Below are positions 26,037 to 34,949 of a stretch of 64,000 nucleotides of DNA, in pieces. This DNA comes from Duganella sp. BuS-21 (GTDB lineage Bacteria; Pseudomonadota; Gammaproteobacteria; Burkholderiales; Burkholderiaceae_D), in the NCBI GenBank assembly GCA_041874725.1, contig CP097466.1:3844001-3908000 (forward strand), read 5' to 3'. The position numbers were made by a program, and so were the translations under genes. The notes under the pieces were generated by a model. That model made no database searches. It had not been told where the DNA came from and worked only from the letters and a program-made list of their open reading frames with translations. Numbering within the stretch: the stretch's first letter is position 1; every line of letters starts with the position of its first letter.

Positions 26037-27637
26037 ATGAGCAATCGCCGTGAAATGTTGAAACAAACGCTATTGGGCGGCATGGCCCTGGGCGTGCCGG
26101 CTGCCGCCCAAGCCGCACCGCCCTACCGCCAGGGCTTCGAGGGGCACGGGTGGCCGACCTCGGCGACGGCCGCTACCTGAACCCGATTTTCGCCGGCGAC
26201 CATCCCGATCCCAGCATCCTGAAAGACGGTGCCGACTACTACATGACCTTTACCTCGTTCGAAGCCGCACCGGCGCTGGTGATCTGGCACTCGCGCGACC
26301 TGGTCAACTGGCGTCCGTTGGCGCCCGCCCTGGCCCATCCGCCAGGCAGCGTGTTTGCGGTAGACCTGGTCAAGCACGGCGGCCGCTACTACCTCTACAT
26401 CCCCGTCATCCCGACCGCGATTTCGCAAGGCTTGAACCACCAGCCGGGCATTTTCGTGATCCACGCCGCGCATATCGAAGGACCGTGGAGCGAGCCGGTG
26501 TCGCTGAACATCGCCGGCTACATCGATCCTGGCCACATCGTCGGTGAGGACGGCAAGCGCTACCTGTTCCTGAGTGGTGTCAGCCGCGTGCAGCTGAGCG
26601 ACGATGGCCTGTCGACCATCGGCCCTATCGAACACGTCTACGATGGCTGGAAATATCCGGACGACTGGATTACGGAGGCCTACTCGCTGGAAGGCCCGAA
26701 GCTGATGCGCCGCGGCGAATGGTTCTACCTGATCAGCGCGGTCGGCGGCACCGCCGGTCCGCCGACCGGCCACATGGTGATTGCCGCGCGCTCGCGCTCT
26801 ATCAACGGTCCGTGGGAAAACTGTCCGCACAATCCCATCGTACGCACCCGCGACGCCAGCGAAAAATGGTGGTCGCGTGGCCATGCAACACTGGTCGAAG
26901 GCCCAGCCGGCGACTGGTGGATGGTCTATCACGGTTACGAAAATGGCTACTGGACCCTGGGCCGCCAGACCTTGCTGGAACCGGTCGAGTGGACCAGCGA
27001 CGGCTGGTTCAAGGCCAAGGGCGGCGACCTGTCGCGGCGGCTGCGCAAACCGCGCGGCGGGCCAGCGCAAACCCACGGCATGCCGCTGTCGGACGACTTC
27101 AGCGAGAACCTGCTGGGGCGCAAGTGGAACCTCTACGATCCGGGCCTGAACGAATTGCGGCGCGTGCGCTACGAGCCGGCGGCGCTGGTCTTGCAAGGGA
27201 AAGGCAGTACGCCATCGGACAGCTCGCCGCTGACCTGCCTGGTGGGCGATCACGCCTATCAATGCAGAGTGGAGCTGGAACTGATTGGCGATGTGCAGGG
27301 CGGCCTGCTGCTGTTCTACAGCCGCAAGCTGTACGTCGGCATGGGGCACGATGGCAAGCGCATGACCAGTTACCGTTTCGGCAACGCCTCGCCCTACTGG
27401 ACGGAGCCAGCGCCAGTGGTGCGGCGGCTGCACCTGAAAATCGTCAACGACCGCCACATCGTCACCATGTACTACAGCGAGGATGGCAAGCAGTGGACGC
27501 GTCATGGCCTGCGCGCAGAAACTTCGGGCTACAACACCAACACAGCAGATGAATTACTGAGCCTGCGCCCGGCCCTGTTCGCGACCGGCAGTGGCAGCGT
27601 CCGTTTCCGCAACTTCCACTACCAGGCACTCAAATAA
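26037..27637 (+). pseudogene. GH43 family glycosidase with frameshift near 26144
   Basis: The Tat signal and the enzyme lie in different frames. ATG 26037 with AAGGAGACACAAAAG opens MSNRREMLKQTLLGGMALG, an obvious Tat signal that ends in a stop after PTSATAAT at about 26180. The enzyme continues in the -1 frame from about 26144; alone it could start only at GTG 26150. One base missing from the G-run 26141-26144 explains this: restored, the joint reads FEGARVADLGDGRYLNP. Numbered from 26150, the catalytic set is Asp20 (HPDPS), Asp126 (YIDPGH) and Glu181 (SLEGPKL), all intact, in a five-bladed propeller. A beta-sandwich (GH43_C2-like) follows from about residue 305. Activity would be xylosidase or arabinosidase-like. 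The cause may be a real mutation or a base-calling error in the G-run. Confidence 0.8.
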
Positions 27638-27662
27638 GGCGCTCGCTGCCGCATCGACCACC

Positions 27663-28565
27663 TCAGACATCGATGATGGCGATACTCTTCCGCAGCATGG
27701 CCAGCTTGTCCTGGCCTGCTGACGGCGTCCACTCATGACTGATGAAGCCACGATAATCCAGATCGGCGATAACGCTGGCGACGTGCCGGTAATTCAGTTC
27801 CTGGGTCTCGTCTATCTCATGCCGCCCAGGCACTCCACCCGCATGAAAGTGCCCTATCCACTGGATATTTTTGCGCAGAAAATTGGTGATGTTGCCATCC
27901 ATGAGCTGAGCATGATACAGATCGACCAGCAACTTCACGCGTGGTGAATTGACTTGGATGACCACATCCAGCCCCCATGGCAGATGATCAAACATGCTGC
28001 CCGGTGGCGCCGGTGGCCCGCCGGTGTGCCCCGAATTAATGTTCTCCATCACCAGCGTGACGCCACGGGCTTCCGCATGCGCGCACACCCGCTGTAAAAA
28101 GCCGATCGCGTTGCGCTTGCCTTCCTCGTAACTGAGGTTGCCACGCACACCGCAGGTCACAAGGATGTTGGGGATGCCATGGATTGCGGCGGCATCAATC
28201 CGCTCGCGCAGCGCGGCTTCGAACTGGCCATCCTGGTCCGGCGTGCCGATGGCGTTCCAGCCAGCCGGCCCTGCCGGCGCCCGGGCCAGCGTCGAAATTC
28301 CACCGCCGTAGTCGACACGCAGCACGGTCATGGCCAGGCCATACTTCTTCAGCGTCGGCCAGTCGGCAGGGTTGCTGACGAAATCCAGTCCCTGTATGCC
28401 CAGCGCCTGCGCCATACGGCAGGTATCATCGATATCCTGGTTGAACAAATGGGGCGTCAATCCCTGGCGCAGGCGCCCGCGCGCCGATACGCCTGGACTA
28501 ACGGCATACAGCGCGCCGAGGGCTACCGCCGCCAGGAAGCGACGACGGTCAAAGTCCGAGCGCAT
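27663..28565 (-). CDS. Tat-exported TIM-barrel isomerase (hydroxypyruvate isomerase-like)
   Basis: A 300-residue XylA-like TIM barrel carrying a Tat signal (MRSDFDRRRFLAAVALGALY). I start at 28565; the frame is open upstream but only inside the preceding gene. Metal-site candidates are Glu in LVMENINSGHTGG (about 175), Asp in LLVDLYHAQLM (about 210), His in IGHFHAGGVPGRHEID (about 235) and Glu in FISHEWTP (about 280). The GRHEID stretch is typical of hydroxypyruvate-isomerase-like proteins. The first 17 bases overlap the end of the preceding gene, so the two are translationally coupled. An exported isomerase of this type is unusual and suggests that a keto sugar is processed in the periplasm, where the GMC dehydrogenase also works. 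It is the last gene of its operon. Confidence 0.87.
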   Translation of the reverse strand: MRSDFDRRRFLAAVALGALYAVSPGVSARGRLRQGLTPHLFNQDIDDTCRMAQALGIQGLDFVSNPADWPTLKKYGLAMTVLRVDYGGGISTLARAPAGPAGWNAIGTPDQDGQFEAALRERIDAAAIHGIPNILVTCGVRGNLSYEEGKRNAIGFLQRVCAHAEARGVTLVMENINSGHTGGPPAPPGSMFDHLPWGLDVVIQVNSPRVKLLVDLYHAQLMDGNITNFLRKNIQWIGHFHAGGVPGRHEIDETQELNYRHVASVIADLDYRGFISHEWTPSAGQDKLAMLRKSIAIIDV

Positions 28566-29319
28566 CACGCGACATGGCCAGCGAGGCGCTGTCCGGCACT
28601 GTCGGGAAGTACTCCAGGCCGATGGCGCCTTCATAGCCTTTCTGGCGCAGCGCTTTCATGATACTGGCCCAGTCGATATCGCCGGTGCCGGGTTCGTGAC
28701 GGCCGTTGGTATCGGCCACCTGCACGTGGCCGACCAGCGCCATGCGCTCGCCGATGGCGGCGACAAAATCCTCCTGCGTCTGCGCCGAGTGGAAGGCATC
28801 GGCCAGCAGGCGTAGCGCCGGGCTGTTCACCGCAGCGACGATGTCCAGCCCTCGCCCAACCGTGTCCACATACATGCGCTGGCCGTTGATCACCATGTAG
28901 ACCGGCTCCAGCCACAGCATGGTGCCGGTCTGCTCTGCCAGCGCTGCGGCGCGCTTCAGGACGTCGACTGCGGCATCGAACTGCTGGTGCTCCGGGACGT
29001 CCGGCCGGGTAAAGCCGGACGCCAGGATCATGGCGCTGCCGAAGCGCTGCGCCACCGGAATGGCGTCGCGCACCGCCGCCAGCACCGCTTCATGCTCGGC
29101 CGGATCGACCAGGCTGCGGCGCGGTTCGACGCAAAAGCTCAACAGCCGCGAGCCGCTCTGGTTCAAGGCCGCCTCGATGGCGTCCAGCGGCTTTTCACGC
29201 CACAGGTGGATCTCGACGGCCGTGACGCCGGCCTCGCTGGCGGCGCGGATGCGGGCCGCCAGGTCGGGACGGCCGTCGGCAAACATCCATTCAATACAAG
29301 CTGCAATTTGCATCATCAT
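28549..29319 (-). CDS. Hydroxypyruvate isomerase-like TIM-barrel protein
   Basis: A 256-residue cytoplasmic TIM barrel. The start at 29319 (ATGATGATG) overlaps the stop of the MFS gene by four bases. It has the Hyi-like C-terminal pattern: VADTNGRHEPGTGDIDWASI near residue 200 and GYEGAIGLEYFPT near 228, with Glu in MLWLEPVYMVING (about 145) and Asp/His in LLADAFHSAQTQ (about 175) as further ligands. Known Hyi enzymes interconvert hydroxypyruvate and tartronate semialdehyde, but many relatives act on keto sugars such as 3-keto or 2-keto hexoses. In this operon a keto-sugar substrate is more likely. It sits between the MFS porter and the Tat-exported relative. Confidence 0.87.
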   Translation of the reverse strand: MMMQIAACIEWMFADGRPDLAARIRAASEAGVTAVEIHLWREKPLDAIEAALNQSGSRLLSFCVEPRRSLVDPAEHEAVLAAVRDAIPVAQRFGSAMILASGFTRPDVPEHQQFDAAVDVLKRAAALAEQTGTMLWLEPVYMVINGQRMYVDTVGRGLDIVAAVNSPALRLLADAFHSAQTQEDFVAAIGERMALVGHVQVADTNGRHEPGTGDIDWASIMKALRQKGYEGAIGLEYFPTVPDSASLAMSRDALGL

Positions 29320-30530
29320 TTTTCTTTCGTTTGTGTGAAGGCCATCACGATGGCCCCGAGCAGGCAGGCGGCGCCGGTGACGGCGACGCTGCCGAGGAAA
29401 CTCAAACCCACGCTGCCGATCAGCGTCACCAGCGGCGGACTGAGGAACTGCCCCAGGAAGAAGGCGCCGCCCCACAAGCCCATGCCGCGCCCGCGATGTT
29501 CAGCGCCATAGTGCTGCAGCGCCCATGTCACCAGCACCGGCAGCATCAAACCGCCGCCGACCTGTCCCAGCGCATCGAGCGGCAAGCCGATGACGAGATT
29601 GGGCGCCCAGGCGACGCCGACATAACTGGCGCCGTACAGCGCCAGCACCACCATCATCCACTGCGGCACCGTGACGTTGGCATAGCGCTTGAACAGATAG
29701 CCGCCCAGCACGGTGCCGAGGCTGGCAACGGTCGCCAGCACGCTGATGCGCTCGGGCGAAGCCACGCCCATATCGCCGAAGATGCGACCATGCTGCACCG
29801 CCTGCACAAAGAACACCAGCGAGAACAGCACCGTGACGCCGCACACCAGCAGCGTGACCCGCCACGGGAATGGCGTGGCCGGCGGCCGTTCCGCAGCGCT
29901 GCTCCGGCGCGGCTCCCAGCATACGAAGTACACCCACGCCAGCACCGCAAAGCCACTCAGGTACAGCAGGAAGGGATAGCGCCAGTGCATGCCGGCCAGG
30001 AAGCCACCGGAGAGCAGAATGGCGGAGCCGATCAGCGGCGCGAACATGTTCTGGTAGCCCAGCCACTTCTGCCGCTCCTCGCCCTCGAAGTAGTCACCCA
30101 TCAGCGCATTGCCGACGGTGAGAATGGCCGCTTCCGCCAGCCCGACGATGACGCGGCTGGCGACGATCAGCAGCAGGCTGTCGAAGAACATCGGCGCCAG
30201 GCCCAGCAGTGCGAAGGCGAACAGCGCCACCAGCAGCAGCGTGCGCCGCCCCCAGCGGTCGGCGATCGCGCCCATGAAGCCCGAGAACAGCGCCACGCAC
30301 AGCGATGGCACGGTGATAATCATCGGCACCAGCAACTGGAAGTTGGGCACCGAGGAAAACTGCTGGAACAATTGCGGCAGGCTGGGAACCAGCGCCGCCA
30401 GCGCCAGCGTGGGCATGGCCATGATGCCCATCAGCGCGAGACCCTGCGCGCGGCCGGCCTTGCGCCGGCCGGAGTCGCCGAGCGCCGCGCCCGGCTGCGG
30501 CGTGGGCGCTGTGCTTTGTAGTGGATTCAT
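29316..30530 (-). CDS. MFS transporter (second pathway porter)
   Basis: A 404-residue major facilitator with twelve hydrophobic helices. GAIADRWGRRTLLLVALF near residue 88 is the loop 2-3 motif; the second half carries EHRGRGMGLWGGAFFLGQFLS-like sequence, also found in the porter at 15591-16796, so the two are paralogues. It lies in the middle of the operon of TIM-barrel genes: 14 bases after 30545-31504 and overlapping the Hyi-like gene. Import of a sugar or keto sugar released in the periplasm is the natural role. The duplicated porter and isomerase sets suggest that the island handles two related substrates, or two stages of one. Confidence 0.9.
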   Translation of the reverse strand: MNPLQSTAPTPQPGAALGDSGRRKAGRAQGLALMGIMAMPTLALAALVPSLPQLFQQFSSVPNFQLLVPMIITVPSLCVALFSGFMGAIADRWGRRTLLLVALFAFALLGLAPMFFDSLLLIVASRVIVGLAEAAILTVGNALMGDYFEGEERQKWLGYQNMFAPLIGSAILLSGGFLAGMHWRYPFLLYLSGFAVLAWVYFVCWEPRRSSAAERPPATPFPWRVTLLVCGVTVLFSLVFFVQAVQHGRIFGDMGVASPERISVLATVASLGTVLGGYLFKRYANVTVPQWMMVVLALYGASYVGVAWAPNLVIGLPLDALGQVGGGLMLPVLVTWALQHYGAEHRGRGMGLWGGAFFLGQFLSPPLVTLIGSVGLSFLGSVAVTGAACLLGAIVMAFTQTKEK

Positions 30531-30544
30531 GGGCGCTCCCGGGT

Positions 30545-31504
30545 TTAGCGTGCGGGCAGGTCCAGCACGTTCTGCCGGTACCAGCTATTGAGCATCATGC
30601 CGGTGGCGATAGGCTCCGGTCCCTTGTCGCTTTCCACCACGATCCAGCCGGCGTAGCCGTGCTCCCGCATGGCCGCCAGCAGCGCGGGAAAATCCACCAG
30701 CCCGGTGCCCATCTCGCCGAACCAGCGCGCGATCTCGCGCTCGCCGCCGGCGGCGATCAAGGCGCGTTCGGCGTTGGGCAGCTTGTACTCATCGAGCGTG
30801 TCGACCGCCAGCGCATCCTTGAAATGGAAGTGCAGCACGCGGTCGTGGAAGCGCCGGTACAAGGCCACCACGTCATGCCCGGCGATGGTCAGTTCCGCCG
30901 TATCGATGGCCAGGCCGACTTGTTCGCGGTCGCACAGCTGCAGCAGCTGCTCGAATTCGTCGACGCTGCGCAGCGCCGACAAGGCATCCACGTGCAAGGC
31001 GACCTTGAGGCCCAGCGGCGCCGCCATGGCGGCCACCTGGTTCCAGCAGTCCGCAGCGGCGGCCAGGCGTTCGGCGTTGAGCGCACCCTCCTTCCAGAAC
31101 GACGGGAACGGCCGCACCACCAGCAGCGTGCCGCCCAGTTCCGCCAGCATCTGCGCATGAATCCGCGCCTGCGCGACGATGCGCGCATGGTCCGCCGGCT
31201 GCGTGCTCATCAAGCCGAAGTGCAGTTCCTCGAAACTCATCAGGGTCGGATCGAAGAAGGTGCTCGATACGTGATGGATGCCGAGGTCCTTGAGCTTCAG
31301 GCGGAAGTGCGCCGCCGAGCCGTAGTTGATGGCGATGTTCTCCGGCCGCCCGATAGGGTCCCAGCGTCCGCTGCCCGCATTGAGTTCCACCGCGTCAAAG
31401 CCGCAGGCCGCCGTCACCTTGAACGCACGCTCGATTTCTTCCAGGCGCGCGAAGCTGGTGAAGCCAGCCTTCCATTGATTTACTCCATATGCCCACTTGA
31501 TCAT
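30545..31504 (-). CDS. TIM-barrel sugar isomerase/dehydratase-like protein
   Basis: A 319-residue cytoplasmic XylA-like TIM barrel that begins MIKWAYGVNQWKAGF. Ligand candidates are Glu or His in KVALHVDALSA (about 173), Asp in LAIDTAELTI (about 205), His in VLHFHFKDALA (about 230) and Glu in WIVVESDKGPEP (about 295). The end pattern MGTGLVDFPALLAAMREHGY followed by GWIVVESD is like inosose dehydratase (IolE) and its relatives, which remove water from keto cyclitols. The neighbour at 31514-32470 shares this pattern, so the pair probably arose by duplication. It is the second gene of the operon, nine bases after that neighbour. A keto-sugar dehydratase or hydratase activity is plausible but not shown. 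Confidence 0.85.
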   Translation of the reverse strand: MIKWAYGVNQWKAGFTSFARLEEIERAFKVTAACGFDAVELNAGSGRWDPIGRPENIAINYGSAAHFRLKLKDLGIHHVSSTFFDPTLMSFEELHFGLMSTQPADHARIVAQARIHAQMLAELGGTLLVVRPFPSFWKEGALNAERLAAAADCWNQVAAMAAPLGLKVALHVDALSALRSVDEFEQLLQLCDREQVGLAIDTAELTIAGHDVVALYRRFHDRVLHFHFKDALAVDTLDEYKLPNAERALIAAGGEREIARWFGEMGTGLVDFPALLAAMREHGYAGWIVVESDKGPEPIATGMMLNSWYRQNVLDLPAR

Positions 31505-31513
31505 GGCCTCACC

Positions 31514-32470
31514 TTATGCGTAGATTTTCTTCAGTACGTGCTGGATGTACCAGGCCGACAGCGCCGTGGTTTCCGGATAGTTGCCGCCTTCGACGTCGGC
31601 CTTGTCGTGCTCGACGCCGACCCAGCCCTCGTAGCCGCATTCCTTCATGGCCTGCATCAGCGCCGGAAAGTCCACCAGGCCGCCGGGCGTGCCCATCTCG
31701 TGGAACCAGCGCGGCGTGGTCGGCGCCATCACTTCCGCATCGGGCTTGCGGCGGTAGTCGCCGGTCAGGTCCACGTGCTTGGTGTCCTTCATGTGGAAGC
31801 CGCCGCAGCGGTCCTGCAGCTTGAGGTACAGGTCCACCGGATCGACGCCGGCGATCACGTGCTGCGCCGTGTCGCAATAGAAGAACACGTAGCGCGGATC
31901 GGTCCATTCATAGAACTTGCGCAGCTGTTCGGCGCTGCGGATGCCGCAGAAGAACTCGTGGTGGCAGCAGGTCTTGACGCCATACTCCAGCGTCATCTTG
32001 CCGACCCGGTTCCACAGCTCCGCGCAGGCGCGCAGCTTGTCATCAGTGACCGGCTCGACGTCGTAATACAGGCCGGCCGGCATGACGATGAAGTTCTCCA
32101 CGCCCAGGCCCACGCTGGAACGCATGATGTGCTGCGCGTAGTTGAAGATGTGGTCGTGCGTGGAGCGCACGTGCGGTGCGCTTTGGCGCTCGTCGTACAT
32201 CACCGCATGGAACAGGCTCAGTACCCGGTCGATGCCGCGCTCCTGCATGAAGGCGCGGGCGTTTTCCAGTGAGCCGAACAACTCGCGCAGCGGGCCGAGA
32301 TGAAAATCGAAGGTCTCGATCGCCTCGAAACCAAGCGACGATACCTGCTTGAGAAAAACGTCGAAGCGCTTCACCGAGGTGTATTGCGATAGCTGCCCTT
32401 GCGGGGTGTCGATGCGCCAGTGGTCCATGTAGGCCCAGCGCAGCTTAGGTGCGGGTGCGGATGCAGTCAT
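31514..32470 (-). CDS. TIM-barrel sugar isomerase/dehydratase-like protein
   Basis: A 318-residue cytoplasmic XylA-like TIM barrel, first gene of the five-gene operon isomerase > isomerase > MFS > Hyi-like > Tat-isomerase. Ligand candidates are His/Glu in KTCCHHEFFCGI (about 180), Asp in FFYCDTAQHVIAG (about 210), His in GGFHMKDTKHVDL (about 235) and Glu in GWVGVEHDKADVE (about 295). The end pattern PGGLVDFPALMQAMKECGYE is shared with the following gene and resembles IolE. Operator-like site B2 sits 15-34 bases upstream of the start, where a bound repressor would block transcription or early elongation. The exact reaction is unknown. Confidence 0.86.
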   Translation of the reverse strand: MTASAPAPKLRWAYMDHWRIDTPQGQLSQYTSVKRFDVFLKQVSSLGFEAIETFDFHLGPLRELFGSLENARAFMQERGIDRVLSLFHAVMYDERQSAPHVRSTHDHIFNYAQHIMRSSVGLGVENFIVMPAGLYYDVEPVTDDKLRACAELWNRVGKMTLEYGVKTCCHHEFFCGIRSAEQLRKFYEWTDPRYVFFYCDTAQHVIAGVDPVDLYLKLQDRCGGFHMKDTKHVDLTGDYRRKPDAEVMAPTTPRWFHEMGTPGGLVDFPALMQAMKECGYEGWVGVEHDKADVEGGNYPETTALSAWYIQHVLKKIYA

Positions 32471-32484
32471 GCCTATTCCTTTTA

Positions 32485-32504
32485 AGAATCAGAATGTTAG
32501 TTAT
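32485..32504. promoter_or_regulatory. Palindromic operator B2
   Basis: AGAATCAGAATGTTAGTTAT, directly upstream of the TIM-barrel/MFS operon. It fits the B consensus AGAAYCAGAATTCTRATTAT with two changes in the centre and one on the right arm. It also lies close to the 3' end of the TetR-family gene. Confidence 0.6.
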
Positions 32505-32552
32505 GATTTGGTGCGCAACCTGGCACGCGGAGGACCCGCGCACCACGCCTGG

Positions 32553-33224
32553 TCAGCGCTTGGGAGGCGTAAACACGAGGAAGGCGAGCATCATGTCGCT
32601 CAGGTCTTCCAGTAACTGGTTCCACTTGCCGGCTTCACTGAGGCCGCCGATGCTGTCCAGGCCCAGGAAACGGGCCTGGGTGGCGTAGATCAACATCATG
32701 CCGCTGTTGATGGCGCGGTCCGGTTGCGGATGGCGTATCTCCTGGCCGCAGGCCTTGATCAAGGCGATGAACTTGGCGTGGTTGTCGTTGGCGCCCTTTC
32801 TGCCGGCCGCCTCGATCGCCTCGTCGGTGGCGCTGCGCAGCATGAAAGAGCGCAGCACGCTGGCGTTGTCCTTGAGGATATTCCCCAGGCTGGCGACCAC
32901 CGCGGGCACCACCTGCGCCAGGCCGCGCGCCTCTGCGGCGATGCGCGCGGCCTCGGCATCGAACTGCCCGGTCATGCGCTCAAGGACCAACACCTGCACC
33001 GCACGCAGCAGCTCATCCTTGCCGGCGACACGGCCGTACAGCGACCCGGTCGACACGCCGGAACGCTCGCAGATCTCGGCCAGCGTAATCTGGTCGTAGG
33101 ATCGCTCACGCAGCAGATCAATGGTCCCTTCGAGTATGCGTTCGAAGGATTGACGGCTGCGGCCCTGCTTCGGCGCGCGTGCGTGAGCGGTGATGGCTGG
33201 CATAGGTTTGGCGTGCTCGGTCAT
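32553..33224 (-). CDS. TetR-family transcriptional regulator
   Basis: A 223-residue TetR regulator. The N-terminal helix-turn-helix region is RSRQSFERILEGTIDLLRER then ITLAEICERSGVSTGSLYGR and VAGKDELLRAV; the rest is an alpha-helical effector domain with DRAINSGMMLIYATQARFLG near residue 168. The start lies 21 bases after the GMC gene stop, so it is probably the last gene of the operon TAT-subunit > GMC > tetR, itself preceded by LacI-like site A3. The four B palindromes (25885, 32485, 38056, 42241) have the size and symmetry expected for a TetR operator, and this is the only TetR gene in the window. A LacI-to-TetR cascade is therefore possible. Confidence 0.92.
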   Translation of the reverse strand: MTEHAKPMPAITAHARAPKQGRSRQSFERILEGTIDLLRERSYDQITLAEICERSGVSTGSLYGRVAGKDELLRAVQVLVLERMTGQFDAEAARIAAEARGLAQVVPAVVASLGNILKDNASVLRSFMLRSATDEAIEAAGRKGANDNHAKFIALIKACGQEIRHPQPDRAINSGMMLIYATQARFLGLDSIGGLSEAGKWNQLLEDLSDMMLAFLVFTPPKR

Positions 33225-33245
33225 TGAGTAGGTTGAGGAGGCAGA

Positions 33246-34940
33246 TTATAGCCGTCCAGCCTTGAACTCCGCCACCGCAAAGTCCACTGCGCGTGCGGTC
33301 AGCGCCATATACGTCAGCGACGGGTTGACCGTGCCGCTCGACGCCATGGCGGAACCATCTGTGACGAACAGATTGGGCACGCCGTGCACCTGGTTGCGCC
33401 CATTCAGCACCGACTCCGCCGGGTTGTGGCCCATGCGGGCGCCGCCCATCTCGTGGATGGAGACGCCGGGCAGCGCGCGCGACGGCACCAGCTGCACGCG
33501 TTCGGCACCGGCCGCCTTCAGCATCTGCTCCGCCTGTTTTCCGGCATCCACCGCCATCTTGCGCTCATTCTCGCCATAGGCGACGTCGAAGCTCAATTGC
33601 GGCAGGCCGTAGTTGCCCGGCTTTTTCTCGTTGAGCACCACCCGGTTGTGCGCTTGCGGCAGTTGCTCGCCGAAGGCGCCGAGGAAGGCCATCCACTTGC
33701 CGGGCCGCGCGATGCTGTGCTTCATGCCGGCGCCGAAATCGTCGGTCAACGCGGCGGTGTTGGTCCAGTCGTCGCGCATGGCGCCGCCCTGGAAGCCGTA
33801 GCCGCGCGTGAAGTCGGCGTCGGCGTCCTGCCCGCCCACGTTACGGAAGCGCGGCACCAGGATGCCGGTGGCGCGGCGGCCCTTGTAGTTGCGGTCCTCG
33901 AAGCCCTTGATCTCGCCGAAGGCGGCCACGCCGTGGTGGTCGATCAGGTAGCGGCCCAGCACATCGCTGTGATTACCGATGCCGTTTGGATGCAGCGCGC
34001 TGCGCGATTGCAGCAGCACCTGCAGCGAACCGTAGGTGGACGCGCACAGGAAGATCACGCGCGCCTTGAAGCTGGCGCGCTGGCCGGTTTTGGCGTCGAT
34101 CACGCGCACGCCGCTGGCCTTCCTGGTCTTCGGATCGACATCGATGGCTTCCACCACGCTGTCGGTGCGCACCGTCAGGCGGCCGGTTTTCTGCGCCGCC
34201 GGCAGCGTCGAACTGAGCGTGCTGAAATACGCGCCGAACGAGCAGCCGCGATTGCAGATGTTACGGTTCTGGCACTGGCCACGGCCGTTGTGCGGCACCG
34301 TCAGATTGGCGACGCGGCCGATGGTGACACGGCGGTCCTGCCATTTGCCTTCGATGCGCTGCTTGAGCGCGCGTTCCAGCGCCGTCATTTCCATCGGCGG
34401 CAGGTAGTGACCGTCCGGGAAGTGCTCCAGCCCTTCCGGCTGGCCGCTGACGCCGATGAATTTTTCCACATGCGTGTACCACGGCGCCAGGTCGGCGTAG
34501 CGGATCGGCCAGTCGTTGCCGTGACCGTCGCGGGCGTTGGCCAGGAAGTCGTCATTGCCCCAGCGGTAGGACTGGCGGCCCCAGGTCAGCGAGCGCCCGC
34601 CCAGCACATTGGTGCGATGCCAGCGGAACGGCTTGATCTGTTCATACGGATTCTCGCGGTCGTTGATCCAGTAGTGACGGTTGGCCCAGCTGAAGGCGCC
34701 GCGCTCGATCTTGCTCTGGATTTCGTATTCGCGCGCATACAGCTCGCGCTCCGGCAGGCCGTCGTTGGGCGCCTGCCATGGCGGCGTGAACTCGTGCACA
34801 TAGCCTTTCTGGTGCTCGACCAGCGCGCCGCGTTCCAGCATCAGCACTTTCAGGCCCTTCTCGGTCAGTTCCTTGGCAGCCCAGCCGCCGGTGATGCCCG
34901 AGCCGATAACGATGGCGTCGAATTGGGTAGTCTTGCTCAT
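33246..34940 (-). CDS. GMC oxidoreductase, probable glucoside 3-dehydrogenase catalytic subunit
   Basis: FAD-dependent GMC dehydrogenase of 564 residues with no signal of its own. The FAD-binding Rossmann motif is VIGSGITGGWAAKEL (about 11-25); the N-terminal signature region has TNVLGGRSLTWGRQSYRWG near residue 110. The catalytic pair is probably His496 (SIHEMGG) and Asn539 (GTVNPSLTY), 43 apart as usual. A cysteine-rich stretch QCQNRNICNRGCSFGAY near 228 is typical of the subgroup linked to gluconate-dehydrogenase-subunit-3 partners. That partner gene lies nine bases upstream, so the pair would be exported by Tat as a complex. Characterised relatives oxidise C3 of glucosides. That would create the 3-keto group needed by the deglycosidase. 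A 2-dehydrogenase role is the alternative. Confidence 0.9.
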   Translation of the reverse strand: MSKTTQFDAIVIGSGITGGWAAKELTEKGLKVLMLERGALVEHQKGYVHEFTPPWQAPNDGLPERELYAREYEIQSKIERGAFSWANRHYWINDRENPYEQIKPFRWHRTNVLGGRSLTWGRQSYRWGNDDFLANARDGHGNDWPIRYADLAPWYTHVEKFIGVSGQPEGLEHFPDGHYLPPMEMTALERALKQRIEGKWQDRRVTIGRVANLTVPHNGRGQCQNRNICNRGCSFGAYFSTLSSTLPAAQKTGRLTVRTDSVVEAIDVDPKTRKASGVRVIDAKTGQRASFKARVIFLCASTYGSLQVLLQSRSALHPNGIGNHSDVLGRYLIDHHGVAAFGEIKGFEDRNYKGRRATGILVPRFRNVGGQDADADFTRGYGFQGGAMRDDWTNTAALTDDFGAGMKHSIARPGKWMAFLGAFGEQLPQAHNRVVLNEKKPGNYGLPQLSFDVAYGENERKMAVDAGKQAEQMLKAAGAERVQLVPSRALPGVSIHEMGGARMGHNPAESVLNGRNQVHGVPNLFVTDGSAMASSGTVNPSLTYMALTARAVDFAVAEFKAGRL

Positions 34941-34949
34941 GCGTGATCC

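Noticed and set aside
32553..33224. TetR gene considered as local repressor of the RND pump
   Set aside because: It lies 26 kb away in an island operon, and the pump's dyad at 7478 differs from the B palindromes.
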